From Kosakonia quasisacchari (GTDB taxonomy: Bacteria; Pseudomonadota; Gammaproteobacteria; Enterobacterales; Enterobacteriaceae): DNA of 64,000 nucleotides. Where the stretch lies: positions 1-64,000 of the forward strand of contig NZ_SJOP01000012.1 in the NCBI RefSeq assembly GCF_004331415.1, given 5' to 3'. Made by a program: the position numbers and the translations under genes. The notes beneath the pieces were generated by a model. That model was not told where the DNA came from, searched no databases, and saw only the letters and a list, made by a program, of their open reading frames with translations. Below, one piece after another: positions 39,703 to 49,130 of the stretch (positions are counted from its first letter, which is position 1; every line of letters starts with the position of its first letter).

Positions 39703-41871
39703 TTATTTTGAATCGGACTTGTAGTCGTACTCGTAATAGCCGTAATCCTGATAGCCGGTCGCACGGCGGAAAATCGAGTTCAGGATCACGCCCTTCACCT
39801 GAATACCGTTTTGTTCGAAGCGGCTCAGGCTGGTCTGGATCTCTTTGAGCGTATTCACCGCGTAACGCGCCACCATCAGCGTGGTGCCGGCATGGCGACC
39901 AACTACTGCCGCATCCGTTACCGCAAGGATTGGCGGGGTATCAATCAACACCAGGTCATAGTGGCTGCTGGCCCATTTCACCAGCTGGCTGAAGCGTTCG
40001 CTCATCAGCAATTCAGAGGGGTTTGGCGGTACCTGACCGCGCGGTACAAGATCAAAGTTGCTGACAGAAGTCGGCTTCGCGCAACCCTCTATTGTGCCCT
40101 TCCCGGCCAGCACTTCGGACAAACCATTCACGTTGTCGGTGCCCAGCAGTTCATGGGTGTAGCCTTTACGCATATCGCAGTCGATCAGCAGCACGCGCTT
40201 GTTGGTCTGGCTAATCACCGCCGCCAGGTTGGCGCAGACAAAAGTTTTACCGATTGACGGGCTGACCCCGGTCATCATCAACACGTTGTTATTGGCCTGC
40301 ATCATGGCGAAGTGCAGGCTGGTACGCAGGCTGCGCACCGCTTCAATGGCCAGATCTGTCGGGTTCCCCACCGCCAGCAGTTGGCTCTGCTTATAGCGTT
40401 TGACCCCTTTGATGGTTTTGACGCTATCCCGCGCTTTTTGCCACTCCGACAGCGGAATGCTGGCGTACACGCTGATGCCATGCTCTTCAAGCACTTGCGG
40501 GCTTTCGATGCCGCGATTAAACAGCGAGCGCAGCAGCACACCGACCACCGAAACAATCAGGCCCAGGATAATGCTGCCAAGAATGATCAGCGCCTTTTTC
40601 GGCTTCAGCACGCCCGGTTGTGCAATAGCCGGGTCGACAATACGCACATCGCCAACGGTACTCGCCTGGGTGATACGCAGCTCCTGCTGTTTATTCAGCA
40701 ACTGCATATAAACCTGCTGGCCTGATTCAACATCACGCGTCAGGCGAACAATCTCTTGCTGCGTTTCCGGCATCGCGGTGATGCGGTTGTTCAGTTTCGA
40801 CTTTTCATCTTCCAGCGCTTTACGCTTTTCCAGCAAGGTGCGGTAAGCCGGGTGCACTTTGGTATAGAGCTTGGAGATTTCTGCTTCGCGGAAGGTTAGT
40901 TCGTTCAACTGCGCATCGATGTTAACCATCGAATCGAGCACCGATTTCGCTTCCAGCGGCAGGTCCACAGAGTCTTTGCGCTGGCGATAGGAGTTGAGTT
41001 TTTCCTCTGCGATGTCGAGGTTTTCGCGCACTTCCGGCAGTTGCTTATCGAGGAAGATCAGGCTCTTGGCCGCTTCTTCGGATTTGCGTTCAATGTTCTG
41101 CTCAAGATAGTTTCGCGTGATGCTGTCCAGAATGGCGCGGATCTGCTCACGGTCTTCACCGGTATAAGTCAGACTGAGTACGCCCGTATCTTTGCCGTTT
41201 TCGGCCACCGTCAGGTTGCTTTGCAGATTATTGATCATGCCAAGCGTCGAATATTTAGTGACGGTAAATTCGCTGTCATTCGATGCCTGAATAGCACTCA
41301 CCATCATGGTGACGCCTTGCTTGCTAAGCTGTTGCCCTACTTCGCCACGCGCTTCAAAACCGCCGTCGCTGCTTAACAGGTACTGTTTCGGGCTGAGTAC
41401 TTTTAATGTAAAGGTCTGCTCGTTCATTCCTTTTGGTAGCGTGAACGTGGTGACTTTCACCGTCTCGTTCTGCCGCCCCATCAGGCGATCCCACCCGGCC
41501 CCAAACAGCGGAAAGGTGTTTTTGACCACGGAAATATCCAGATCGAGATCGTCAACGGTTTTACCCAGCACCAGGCGTGACTGAATAAGCTGGATTTCTG
41601 CATCGGACGCCGGTGGCTTGTTCGATAACGCGCTGTTCAGATCCTGCACCAGCGAGCTTCCGGTATTCTGCTCGATTTGCACCAGCGCATCGGCGCTGTA
41701 AATGGGGGTTGCGAACAGGCAGTAGACGACAGCAATCAGTGCGAAGACCGAGGTGATGCCCAGCACCCACCAGCGAGCCTCAATGATTGTGCCGAGCAAA
41801 CGGCCAATATCGATTTCGTCGTTGCCCACCGCCTGGGCAGCAGAATGCGAATGGTGTGTTTTCTCTGTCAT
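39703..41871 (-). CDS. wzc: Tyrosine-protein kinase Wzc
   Basis: Polysaccharide co-polymerase and autokinase that with Wza and Wzb controls colanic acid polymerisation and export. The 722-residue protein (E. coli 720) has an N-terminal Wzz domain with a membrane segment at about residues 33-54, a long periplasmic coiled-coil region, a second membrane segment near 425-447, and a cytoplasmic kinase domain with Walker A (SPSIGKT, near 530), Walker A' (VLLIDCDMRKG) and Walker B (LVLIDTPP). The C-terminal tail has the tyrosine cluster YQDYGYYEYDY. The start at 41871 (MTEKTHHSHS) lies 2 bases after the wzb stop; a longer frame from 41907 overlaps wzb. Confidence 0.97.
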   Translation of the reverse strand: MTEKTHHSHSAAQAVGNDEIDIGRLLGTIIEARWWVLGITSVFALIAVVYCLFATPIYSADALVQIEQNTGSSLVQDLNSALSNKPPASDAEIQLIQSRLVLGKTVDDLDLDISVVKNTFPLFGAGWDRLMGRQNETVKVTTFTLPKGMNEQTFTLKVLSPKQYLLSSDGGFEARGEVGQQLSKQGVTMMVSAIQASNDSEFTVTKYSTLGMINNLQSNLTVAENGKDTGVLSLTYTGEDREQIRAILDSITRNYLEQNIERKSEEAAKSLIFLDKQLPEVRENLDIAEEKLNSYRQRKDSVDLPLEAKSVLDSMVNIDAQLNELTFREAEISKLYTKVHPAYRTLLEKRKALEDEKSKLNNRITAMPETQQEIVRLTRDVESGQQVYMQLLNKQQELRITQASTVGDVRIVDPAIAQPGVLKPKKALIILGSIILGLIVSVVGVLLRSLFNRGIESPQVLEEHGISVYASIPLSEWQKARDSVKTIKGVKRYKQSQLLAVGNPTDLAIEAVRSLRTSLHFAMMQANNNVLMMTGVSPSIGKTFVCANLAAVISQTNKRVLLIDCDMRKGYTHELLGTDNVNGLSEVLAGKGTIEGCAKPTSVSNFDLVPRGQVPPNPSELLMSERFSQLVKWASSHYDLVLIDTPPILAVTDAAVVGRHAGTTLMVARYAVNTLKEIQTSLSRFEQNGIQVKGVILNSIFRRATGYQDYGYYEYDYKSDSK

Positions 41872-41873
41872 TA

Positions 41874-42323
41874 TTATCCCTGCTGAGCTTGCAATGCCTG
41901 CGCCCAATGGCGGGCAGACTGGTCAAGTAAGGTGTAAATAGCTTCAAAAGCTTCACGACTTTTGCGATACGGGTCGGGGATCTCCCGCTCGTTATCCCAG
42001 TGGCCAAATAACATGACCTTTCCACGCATTTCCGGGGCAATCTCGCACAGGCGGGCAATATGACGTTTTTCCATCACCAGAATCAGGTCGTATTCGCGGC
42101 ACATTTTTCCGGTAATTTGTCGCGCGCAATGCCCTTCCAGAGAGAGTTGATTATCCGCCGCCACACTCACGGCGTTCGCATCTGCGCTACGTCCAACCAG
42201 CGCACCAAGCCCGGCTGACGCCACCGTTAAAGCGGGCTGGTATTTTTTCAGCAGCCGTTCTGCCGTTGGGGAACGACAAATGTTCCCCACGCATACCACC
42301 AGAATTTTGTTGAACATAGTCAT
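41874..42323 (-). CDS. wzb: Low-molecular-weight protein-tyrosine phosphatase Wzb
   Basis: Dephosphorylates Wzc and so controls colanic acid assembly. The 149-residue protein has the phosphatase loop VCVGNICRS (catalytic Cys11, Arg17 in C-x5-R) and the general-acid motif DPYRKS near residue 117. The ATG at 42323 overlaps the wza TGA (ATGA), suggesting coupled translation; an internal ATG at 42317 would give the 147 residues of E. coli Wzb, so the exact start is open by two residues. Confidence 0.96.
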   Translation of the reverse strand: MTMFNKILVVCVGNICRSPTAERLLKKYQPALTVASAGLGALVGRSADANAVSVAADNQLSLEGHCARQITGKMCREYDLILVMEKRHIARLCEIAPEMRGKVMLFGHWDNEREIPDPYRKSREAFEAIYTLLDQSARHWAQALQAQQG

Positions 42324-43465
42324 TGCAGATTTTGGATGTCGTTGGCCGTGTTAGTCATGTAGCGAACGCCACTGATTGTCGGCAGCAACTGGTTGATAAG
42401 ACGGTTCCAACGCGCAACCGGCGCGGTCGTGACATACACCACGTCATACGGCTGGAGACGGAAGTTCGTTGCCATAACCAGTGATGTGGCATCCGACATA
42501 TCAAGCTGGTAAATATTGGCGATCTTGTTGCCACGGCCACTGTCGTTGCCTTTCAGCGGACGAATAACGAAAATGCCGCTGGCGTTGGAAGTAGTCAGAT
42601 CGATCCCTTCGGCCTGGCCGAGTGCTTCGGTCAGCGTCATGCCGCTGAAGTCCATTTTGAGCGTGCTCTGTTTTTTCACTTCGCCCATCACGAACACTTT
42701 CAGATCGTCATTACGCGGAACAAACAGAATGTCGCCCGGGTAGAGCAAACGGTTCTGGCTGAGATCGCCGTTTTGCATCAGCGCCTGCAGCGAAATGCGC
42801 TGCTCCTGGCCCTGGTGTGTCAGCACCACGTTGCGCCAGTCTGCGCTGTCGGTCAGACCACCTGCAGCATTGATCGCATCAAGAACGGTAAGCGGTACGT
42901 TGGTGATCGCCTGCTGGCCAGATTTCGCCACCTGACCGGAGATATAGGCTTTTTGTGAACGGAACGCGGCGATATTAACGTCCACCTGCGGGTCGGCAAT
43001 ATAGGTCGCTAAGCGGCTGGTAATATCACTACGGATCTCAGAAAGCGTTTTACCGGCGACGTGAATCTTGCCGACGTACGGGTAGAACATGGTGCCATCG
43101 GGCTGTACCCAGTTACCGGCATCGCTCGAACTACGATACTGACCGGCTGGCGTGGTGAGTTCCGGGTGATCCCACACTGTCACGTTCAGCACATCCCCTG
43201 GGCCAACGCGGTACTGGTAGGCGGAAATCTCCTGATCCAGTGACATATTCGGTTGAGCAACATTGGTGCGCGGGCGCAATTGTTCAATCAGACGTGGGGT
43301 TAATGGATAGACATTCACCATACGGTCTATATCAAAGTCAGCATCCTGCTGTTTAATCACATCCTTTCCCATCGTAGACATATTGCTCCCCGGGAAGACG
43401 GTGCAGCCACTCATCAAGCTAACGGACACCAATAATGGCATCAATTTCGTTTTAGATTTCATCAT
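42320..43465 (-). CDS. wza: Outer-membrane polysaccharide export lipoprotein Wza
   Basis: Octameric outer-membrane channel for colanic acid. The 381-residue protein (E. coli 379) starts with a lipoprotein signal (SLMSGC lipobox, acylated Cys21), followed by the polysaccharide export domain ([18 protein letters not shown]), soluble ligand-binding beta-grasp repeats ([30 protein letters not shown]) and the C-terminal helix region (SRWNR-like [13 protein letters not shown]) that spans the outer membrane. It is the first gene of the operon and has a long leader with JUMPstart/ops and RcsAB-like sites. The last residues differ from E. coli, as is common. Confidence 0.97.
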   Translation of the reverse strand: MMKSKTKLMPLLVSVSLMSGCTVFPGSNMSTMGKDVIKQQDADFDIDRMVNVYPLTPRLIEQLRPRTNVAQPNMSLDQEISAYQYRVGPGDVLNVTVWDHPELTTPAGQYRSSSDAGNWVQPDGTMFYPYVGKIHVAGKTLSEIRSDITSRLATYIADPQVDVNIAAFRSQKAYISGQVAKSGQQAITNVPLTVLDAINAAGGLTDSADWRNVVLTHQGQEQRISLQALMQNGDLSQNRLLYPGDILFVPRNDDLKVFVMGEVKKQSTLKMDFSGMTLTEALGQAEGIDLTTSNASGIFVIRPLKGNDSGRGNKIANIYQLDMSDATSLVMATNFRLQPYDVVYVTTAPVARWNRLINQLLPTISGVRYMTNTANDIQNLQ

Positions 43466-43640
43466 TGATTAATTATCACTTTGGCAGAGTAATTATCCTG
43501 TGCGATTTAAATAAGCGCTCAAGCTGTACACAGATTCAGAATGCAGTTAATTCTTGAGAAATATAACTGGCATCAGTCCTAAAAAGCGTTTATTCAACCA
43601 CATGCGATTACAGAATAATCCAAGCTGATTGACATACCCG

Positions 43641-43673
43641 CAGGCACGCTACCGCCCCTGGCTTTCAGTTACC
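43641..43673 (-). promoter_or_regulatory. JUMPstart element with ops site upstream of wza
   Basis: On the minus strand the sequence reads GGTAACTGAAAGCC and then AGGGGCGGTAGCGTGC. The ops core GGCGGTAGCGTG (43656-43645) is identical to the one upstream of rmlB. It lies in the untranslated leader, about 180 bases before the wza start, where RfaH is expected to load on the elongating polymerase. Confidence 0.93.
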
Positions 43674-43888
43674 AATTCACTGATTGACGTTAAGTCATTG
43701 ATAGTCATCCCTTACATCCTCTTTCTGGTGGTGCTATTTACCAACCAGATAAAATACGGCAGGTACCGGCTTTCGCACTGATTAACAATGCTGAAAATAA
43801 AGACGCTGGTATATTTGAACGATGCTGGAGGAATTGTTGCAGCTAAGCGAATAGCAGGCAAGGCGACATTCAGAGATAAACATCTTTT

Positions 43889-43902
43889 TAAGAATAATAT
43901 TA
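43889..43902 (-). promoter_or_regulatory. RcsAB-like box upstream of wza
   Basis: On the minus strand the 14-mer TAATATTATTCTTA matches the RcsAB consensus TAAGAATATTCTTA at 12 positions, including the TTCTTA half. It lies 424 bases upstream of the wza start. In E. coli the colanic acid promoter is likewise far upstream of wza with the RcsAB box about 100 bases before the transcription start. The surrounding DNA is AT-rich, so chance matches are possible. Confidence 0.55.
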
Positions 43903-44121
43903 AGACCAAATTTTTACGCTTTTAGGATTTACCGCATATTGACAACAAATTGACATAGCATTACCTATGCGACTTTTCCTATTTTCTATATTTAAATAGT
44001 GATAATTAATCATATAAACAATAAGGAAATAACCTTTTAAGCGCTTTAAATAACCACCTAAAATAAGATAAATCGCAGGCTGGCATTGCAATTTATCTCA
44101 GCTTTATCCATGATCGCATTG

Positions 44122-44133
44122 TGACAATTGTCA
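44122..44133. promoter_or_regulatory. Perfect palindrome upstream of yegH
   Basis: TGACAATTGTCA is a perfect 12-base palindrome ending 25 bases before the yegH start codon. It could be an operator for an unknown dimeric regulator; no family assignment is attempted. Confidence 0.3.
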
Positions 44134-44158
44134 TATCACATAAGGTGTTACGTTAACG

Positions 44159-45742
44159 ATGGAATGGATTGCCGATCCGTCAATCTGGGCTGGTCTGATC
44201 ACGCTGGTGGTGATCGAACTGGTGCTAGGTATTGATAACCTGGTTTTTATTGCAATTCTCGCCGAGAAATTGCCACCGGCACAGCGTGACCGCGCGCGCG
44301 TCACCGGTCTGATACTCGCCATGCTGATGCGTCTGCTGTTGCTGGCCTCAATTTCCTGGCTGGTCACGCTGACCCAACCTTTATTCACCGTACGCGGGCT
44401 CAGTTTCAGCGCACGCGACTTAATTATGTTAGTGGGCGGGCTGTTCCTGTTATTTAAAGCAACGGTTGAACTCAACGAACGTCTCGAAGGGAAAGACAGC
44501 GACAACCCCACGCAACGGCGCGGGGCGAAATTCTGGGCCGTGGTGACGCAGATTGTCGTGCTGGACGCGGTTTTCTCACTGGACTCAGTGATCACCGCCG
44601 TAGGTATGGTTGATCACCTGGCAATCATGATGGCGGCGGTTGTTATCGCCATTTCGCTGATGCTGCTGGCGAGTAAAACCCTCACCCGCTTCGTCAACAA
44701 CCATCCCACGATAGTTATCCTGTGTCTCAGCTTCCTGTTGATGATCGGTTTTAGCCTGGTGGCTGACGGGTTTGGTTTCCATATTCCGAAAGGTTACCTG
44801 TACGCTGCTATTGGCTTCTCGGTAATGATTGAAGCGCTGAACCAACTGGCTATCTTCAACCGCCGCCGTTTTCTGTTCGCCGACCGGACATTGCGCCAGC
44901 GCACCACCGAAACCGTCATGCGTTTACTGAGCGGGCGTAAAGAAGAAGCGGAGCTGGATGCCGACGCCGCCTCTATGCTGCGCGACGGCGACGACGGCCA
45001 GATTTTCAATCCGCAGGAACGGCGGATGATTGAGCGCGTGCTGAATCTCAATCAGCGCACGGTGAGCAGCATCATGACGTCGCGCCACGATATTGAACAT
45101 ATCGATCTGAGCGCGCCGGAATCAGAAGTCCGCGCACTGCTGGAAAAAAACCAGCATACGCGCGTGGTTGTCACCGGCGGCGAAGAGGATGATACCTTGC
45201 TGGGCGTGGTGCATATCCTCGATCTGCTCCAGCAATCTTTACACGGCGAACCGCTCGATCTGCGTGTGCTGGTGCGACAACCGCTGGTGTTCCCCGAAGG
45301 ATTACCGCTGTTGCAGGCGCTGGAACAGTTCCGTAATGCCCGCACCCACTTTGCCTTTGTGGTGGATGAGTTTGGCTCCGTTGAAGGTGTGGTCACCTTA
45401 AGCGATGTGATGGAAACCATCGCGGGCAATTTGCCCAACGAGGTAGAAGAGATTGACGCACGCCATGATATACAGAAAAACAGTGACGGTAGCTGGACGG
45501 CGAATGGCCATATGCCGCTGGAAGATCTGGTGCAATATGTACCGTTGCCACTCGATGAGAAACGCGAGTATCACACCATTGCCGGGCTGCTGATGGAGTA
45601 TTTACAACGCATTCCGCAACCAGGGGAAGAAGTTCAGGTGGGTGATTACCTGCTAAAAACGCTGGATGTGGAAAGCCACCGGGTACAAAAAGTACAGCTT
45701 ATTCCCCTTCACAACGACGAAACTCTCGATTACGAAGTGTAA
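44159..45742 (+). CDS. yegH: YegH, TerC-CBS-CorC domain inner-membrane protein
   Basis: Integral membrane protein of unproved function, possibly in metal ion handling or envelope homeostasis. The 527 residues equal the E. coli length. Residues about 5-230 form a TerC-like domain with several membrane segments and the acidic motifs [18 protein letters not shown] and [18 protein letters not shown]. Two CBS repeats follow (about 295-420: [36 protein letters not shown]), then a CorC/HlyC-type C-terminal domain ([16 protein letters not shown]). The start at 44159 has AAGGTG about 12 bases upstream. It is divergent from wza and convergent with the DeoR-type regulator. Confidence 0.93.
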   Translation: MEWIADPSIWAGLITLVVIELVLGIDNLVFIAILAEKLPPAQRDRARVTGLILAMLMRLLLLASISWLVTLTQPLFTVRGLSFSARDLIMLVGGLFLLFKATVELNERLEGKDSDNPTQRRGAKFWAVVTQIVVLDAVFSLDSVITAVGMVDHLAIMMAAVVIAISLMLLASKTLTRFVNNHPTIVILCLSFLLMIGFSLVADGFGFHIPKGYLYAAIGFSVMIEALNQLAIFNRRRFLFADRTLRQRTTETVMRLLSGRKEEAELDADAASMLRDGDDGQIFNPQERRMIERVLNLNQRTVSSIMTSRHDIEHIDLSAPESEVRALLEKNQHTRVVVTGGEEDDTLLGVVHILDLLQQSLHGEPLDLRVLVRQPLVFPEGLPLLQALEQFRNARTHFAFVVDEFGSVEGVVTLSDVMETIAGNLPNEVEEIDARHDIQKNSDGSWTANGHMPLEDLVQYVPLPLDEKREYHTIAGLLMEYLQRIPQPGEEVQVGDYLLKTLDVESHRVQKVQLIPLHNDETLDYEV

Positions 45743-45746
45743 ACCC

Positions 45747-45766
45747 GGCCGGGGTTCGCCCCGGCC
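45747..45766. terminator. GC-rich UUCG hairpin between convergent yegH and DeoR-type gene
   Basis: GGCCGGGG (45747-45754) and CCCCGGCC (45759-45766) form a perfect 8-bp stem around a TTCG tetraloop, four bases after the yegH stop. T runs on either side are weak, but the place between convergent genes suggests a bidirectional terminator. Confidence 0.65.
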
Positions 45767-45783
45767 ACGTCTCGTCTGTTCTC

Positions 45784-46539
45784 CTACGCTTTGACAATCG
45801 CAATACCGCGATGGGCAAACGGTTCCAGCGTGCGCGCATCGGTTTGGGCATCAACCACCAGCGTATTGATAAGCCGGATATCGCCGATCACCCACGGGGA
45901 GGCAGTGTTTAATTTTTCCGGTGAGGCCAGCACCACGGTCTCCGCCGCTCTTTGTGCCATGGCATGCTTGATGCGCGACTCTTCGAAATCACCAGTGCTT
46001 AACCCGGCCTCCACATGCACACCGGTCACCCCCATAAAAAAGAGATCGGCGCGTACGCGCGCAATCCCCTCCAGCGCCGCCGTGCCGACATTGACGATAG
46101 AGTGTTTGTAAAGCTGCCCACCAATCATCACCACGTTAATGAACAGATGCTGTGCCAACCCGACAGCGATACTCGGGCTGTGGGTGACGACGGTAATGCG
46201 CAGATCTTCAGGGAAAAAGCGGATTAACTCGCTGGTAGTGGTTCCACCGTCGATCATCACCACTTGCCCGGGTGATACCAGTTCCGCTCCTTTCTGCGCG
46301 ATCCGCCGCTTGGCATCGGATTGCAGCGTTTGCCGCTCGGAAAAGGTGACTACCGCAGCCGATGCTGGTAACGCTCCTCCGTGCACGCGCTGCAAGCGTC
46401 CTTCAGCCGCCAGTTCGCGTAAATCGCGGCGCACAGTATCTTCTGAAATGCCGAACTGCTCACTGAGATTTTTCGACAGCACCTGCCCCTCTTCAGCAAG
46501 CCGGGCAAGGATCAGTTGTTTGCGTTGTGAGGTCAGCAT
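45784..46539 (-). CDS. DeoR/GlpR-family transcriptional regulator
   Basis: Predicted repressor that responds to a sugar phosphate or related small molecule. The 251-residue protein has the N-terminal winged helix-turn-helix of the family (QRKQLILARLAEEGQ, then GISEDTVRRDLRELAAEG and RVHGGA) and the C-terminal DeoR sensor domain with IDGGTTTSELIRFF and FFMGVTGV. It is transcribed away from the Nudix gene at 46624-47208, with an 84-base divergent region carrying three TGCACG repeats. The natural guess is that it controls itself and the Nudix gene. Neither gene lies at this place in E. coli K-12, so the pair is an insertion relative to that order. The effector cannot be named. Confidence 0.85.
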   Translation of the reverse strand: MLTSQRKQLILARLAEEGQVLSKNLSEQFGISEDTVRRDLRELAAEGRLQRVHGGALPASAAVVTFSERQTLQSDAKRRIAQKGAELVSPGQVVMIDGGTTTSELIRFFPEDLRITVVTHSPSIAVGLAQHLFINVVMIGGQLYKHSIVNVGTAALEGIARVRADLFFMGVTGVHVEAGLSTGDFEESRIKHAMAQRAAETVVLASPEKLNTASPWVIGDIRLINTLVVDAQTDARTLEPFAHRGIAIVKA

Positions 46540-46554
46540 GAGGGGGCTCCCGAT

Positions 46555-46600
46555 TGCACGAAATTTCTTGTTAATGCACGAATATGCACGCTAAGATGCA
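46555..46600. promoter_or_regulatory. Phased TGCACG repeats in the DeoR-Nudix divergent region
   Basis: TGCACG occurs at 46555-46560, 46575-46580 and 46585-46590, that is 20 and 10 bases apart, or two turns and one turn of the helix; a partial copy TGCA follows at 46597-46600. The first two copies extend to TGCACGAA. Such phased direct repeats on one face of the DNA fit operator sites for the adjacent DeoR-type regulator. Confidence 0.5.
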
Positions 46601-46623
46601 ATCTTACGTCCCGAGGAGCGAAT

Positions 46624-47208
46624 ATGCCATCTGAAAATGCACAAATACGCATTATTGCCACCAGGTCCTTATCTGAAGACTGGGGCAAACTGACGAAATA
46701 CACCTTTGACTTTCGCCGACGAGACGGCGAATGGCAGCGCCAGAGCCGCGAAGTTTACGATCGTGGTAATGGCGCGGTGATCCTGCTGTATAACACCAAT
46801 AAGCGCAGCGTAATCCTCACCCGGCAGTTTCGCTTGCCGCTGTTCGTTAACCAGCACAGCGGTTTTTTGCTGGAAGCAGCTGCCGGCCTGCTGGATGAAC
46901 TTGCCCCGGAAGATCGCATCAGGCATGAGGCCGAAGAAGAGACCGGTTATCGGCTGGAACAGGTGCAAAAAGTGTTTGAGGCGTGGATGAGCCCCGGTTC
47001 GGTCAGCGAAAAACTGCACTTTTTTATCGCCGAATATGACGACAGCCGACGCACCGGCAATGGCGGAGGTTTAGCGGATGAAGGTGAGGATATTGAAGTG
47101 GTAGAGATGGATTTTAGCGCCGCACTGGCTGCTATCCGCAGCGGTGAGATTGCCGACGGTAAAACCATTATGTTGTTACAGCATCTGGCGCTGGAAGGCA
47201 TTTTGTAA
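46624..47208 (+). CDS. Nudix hydrolase, NudK-like
   Basis: Predicted pyrophosphatase of the NudK/ADP-sugar pyrophosphatase group, acting on a nucleotide sugar such as GDP-mannose. The 194-residue protein resembles E. coli NudK (191 residues): REVYDRGNGAVILLYNTNK, then a Nudix box region AAGLLDELAPEDRIRHEA followed by EEETGY, then SPGSVSEKLHFFIAEY and DGKTIMLLQHL. The box has His where NudK has Lys. The start has a strong GAGGAG site. Its neighbour on the left is a divergent DeoR-type regulator. A link to the GDP-mannose made in both polysaccharide clusters is conceivable but not shown; ADP-ribose or another nucleotide sugar is as likely. Confidence 0.8.
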   Translation: MPSENAQIRIIATRSLSEDWGKLTKYTFDFRRRDGEWQRQSREVYDRGNGAVILLYNTNKRSVILTRQFRLPLFVNQHSGFLLEAAAGLLDELAPEDRIRHEAEEETGYRLEQVQKVFEAWMSPGSVSEKLHFFIAEYDDSRRTGNGGGLADEGEDIEVVEMDFSAALAAIRSGEIADGKTIMLLQHLALEGIL

Positions 47209-47217
47209 ATAGCCTTG

Positions 47218-47243
47218 CCGGGTGGCACAACGCCAACCCGGCC
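47218..47243. repeat. REP-like element between Nudix gene and asmA
   Basis: GCCGGGTGGC (47218-47227) and GCCAACCCGGC (47233-47243) form a 10-bp stem with one bulged A and a 5-base loop. This is the pattern of enteric REP/PU palindromes. It lies between two convergent genes, where it may act as terminator and protect mRNA ends. Confidence 0.65.
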
Positions 47244-47254
47244 AATAGGTTCGC

Positions 47255-49105
47255 TTACATCTTGTCGAGCAGCTTTTTCACATCTTTGCCACTCTGGCGA
47301 TCTTTATAACGATCAGCCCAGTCATTCAACCGGCGTTTCGCTTCATCCTGCAGATGTTTACGCAGCAGTTGATCTACTTGCAGACTGTAGTTAAGCGTCT
47401 GCCATTTACCGTACACGCGCAGTGGAACCGGCGTATTCTTCAGGAAATCGATAAGATCGCTCTCCCCTTTCCAGCCTTCCATGACACGCACTTCAAAGCG
47501 GGTATCCGCCTGCTCTTTCACCAGATCCATCTCACCTTCACCGGTAAGCGACAGCAGCGGAGAACTCCCCTGTATATCATTGAAGGTCATCAGCCCCTTA
47601 TCCAGTGACACATCGCTGCTGAAGCTATCAAGACGCGTGGCGTTATCGTAGTTTTCCTGCGCCTGCACATCGCTGCTGCGCGCCACGGCCTGTTGTACGA
47701 GTTGCTGGAAGTTAAGCCCTTCCATGCGGCTGTTTTTCAAATCGACATGCGCCTCACCCTGCCAGTGTCGGCGGAAATCCTCAGCGTCGATATTCGGCCC
47801 GGAAAAATCGCCCGCCATGCTCAGGCTGCCAGTCAACGCAATCGGGTAATTAAAGGCTTTCAGGATGGTGCCAATTTCCACGTTATCCAGTTTTGGCTGG
47901 AAGATCGCGCGAGATGTATCACTGCGCGCATCAAGTTCGCCAGGCAACGAGATCAACCCGTTGCCCATTTTTCCTTGTAGCGTGGGGATCGACAGCAAGC
48001 CAGCATTATTGTTGAATTGACCGACCACATCGGCAAACTGCATGCCACGCCAGCGCACGCTTTTCGCGCTAATGCCAATCTGTGCGGTAAAACTGCGTAA
48101 CCCGTTGTACTGCGGTGTATCCAGGCTGGTGGAGATAACCGGACGCGGCAAGCGGTTTTGCGCCTGCCCTTGCTGCTGCGGCGAACCACTGTTATCGGCA
48201 GTCTGCTCCGGCGGTAATAAGTTATCGAGATTGAGGGAATCAAACTGCAAATCGAGCACCCACACCGGCAGGTTGCCAAACGTCACGCTGCCGTTACCAG
48301 TGAGCGCGGTATCGTTCGCGCGCAAGCTCAGATCATTGAGCGTCAGGCGCTGCTGGGCACGTTGCCACTGCGCCTGTAAGTGCCCTTCCCCTTCGATTCC
48401 CTGTGTCGGGACATCGCCGCCCTGCAATTGCCATTTCACGTTATCAATGGCGGCGGTGAGATTATGCGGATAATCGCGCGCATCCACCTGCGCGCTGAAA
48501 GAGAGCGTTAAATCACGTTGATTGCGGTTAATCCGCCCGGCGAAATCAAGTTTTGCCTGGTGCAACGAATCCTGCTCCATTTGCAGGCGGATATCGCGCA
48601 CCGTCAGTTGTTCATCATCATCGTGCTGGAACACCAGCACGCTATCAGCCACTTGCAGGCTGGCGATATCCCATGACCAGCCGCGATCCTCTTCCACCTG
48701 CGGCAGATTGTTTTCTCGCGGCGCCACGGGCGCGCCTTTTTGCGGCGCGGCGGCACTTTGCGGCGTTAACTGGATAACCGCGCCTTTTAGCATCACCTGT
48801 TTGACGTGTAACTGGTGCGAAAGCAACGGCCACAGATTAACGTCAAGACGCATATTGTCGGCGGCGACCACCGGCGTCTGCGCACCGGGAGCGGTTAAAG
48901 TCATCCGCCCTGAGAGAATGCTAAGCTGCGGCCAGACATGCCAGCGCAGCGGGCCATCAAGCTGCAATTGATAACCGCTACGGGTTTCAACCTGACGCAC
49001 CATATAAGCGCGAAAATCGTTGGGGTTGACCAGCAGCACCAGCGCCGAAAGGCCGGCTACCAGCACGACCAACAGGATCATCAGCGTGGTTAACACTCTT
49101 CTCAT
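47255..49105 (-). CDS. asmA: AsmA, outer-membrane assembly/lipid transport protein
   Basis: AsmA-family inner-membrane protein with a large periplasmic part; the family is linked to phospholipid transport to the outer membrane and to porin assembly in E. coli. The 616-residue protein (E. coli 617) has a single N-terminal membrane anchor (residues about 5-27) followed by NPNDFRAYMVRQVETRSGYQ, the conserved start of the AsmA N-domain, and a long beta-rich region. It follows dcd after 25 bases on the same strand and likely belongs to a udk-dcd-asmA unit. Confidence 0.95.
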   Translation of the reverse strand: MRRVLTTLMILLVVLVAGLSALVLLVNPNDFRAYMVRQVETRSGYQLQLDGPLRWHVWPQLSILSGRMTLTAPGAQTPVVAADNMRLDVNLWPLLSHQLHVKQVMLKGAVIQLTPQSAAAPQKGAPVAPRENNLPQVEEDRGWSWDIASLQVADSVLVFQHDDDEQLTVRDIRLQMEQDSLHQAKLDFAGRINRNQRDLTLSFSAQVDARDYPHNLTAAIDNVKWQLQGGDVPTQGIEGEGHLQAQWQRAQQRLTLNDLSLRANDTALTGNGSVTFGNLPVWVLDLQFDSLNLDNLLPPEQTADNSGSPQQQGQAQNRLPRPVISTSLDTPQYNGLRSFTAQIGISAKSVRWRGMQFADVVGQFNNNAGLLSIPTLQGKMGNGLISLPGELDARSDTSRAIFQPKLDNVEIGTILKAFNYPIALTGSLSMAGDFSGPNIDAEDFRRHWQGEAHVDLKNSRMEGLNFQQLVQQAVARSSDVQAQENYDNATRLDSFSSDVSLDKGLMTFNDIQGSSPLLSLTGEGEMDLVKEQADTRFEVRVMEGWKGESDLIDFLKNTPVPLRVYGKWQTLNYSLQVDQLLRKHLQDEAKRRLNDWADRYKDRQSGKDVKKLLDKM

Positions 49106-49130
49106 GGCGTCCTCAGTAGGTCTACTTCAC

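Larger units (their letters stand above)
43466..44158. other. Divergent wza-yegH regulatory region
   Basis: These 693 bases between the divergent wza and yegH starts hold no credible gene. On the wza side they contain the JUMPstart/ops site (43641-43673) and an RcsAB-like box (43889-43902), so the wza transcript has a leader of roughly 300-400 bases. On the yegH side are two TTGACA hexamers (43939-43944 and 43950-43955) without matching -10 boxes and a perfect 12-base palindrome at 44122-44133. Confidence 0.7.

Noticed and set aside
43712..43909. Small minus-strand frame (65 codons) in the wza leader
   Set aside because: No ribosome site or recognisable domain; lies in the expected untranslated leader and promoter region.
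43923..43936. Second RcsAB-box candidate (TGCGGTAAATCCTA on the minus strand)
   Set aside because: Only about 8 of 14 matches to the consensus; the site at 43889-43902 fits better.
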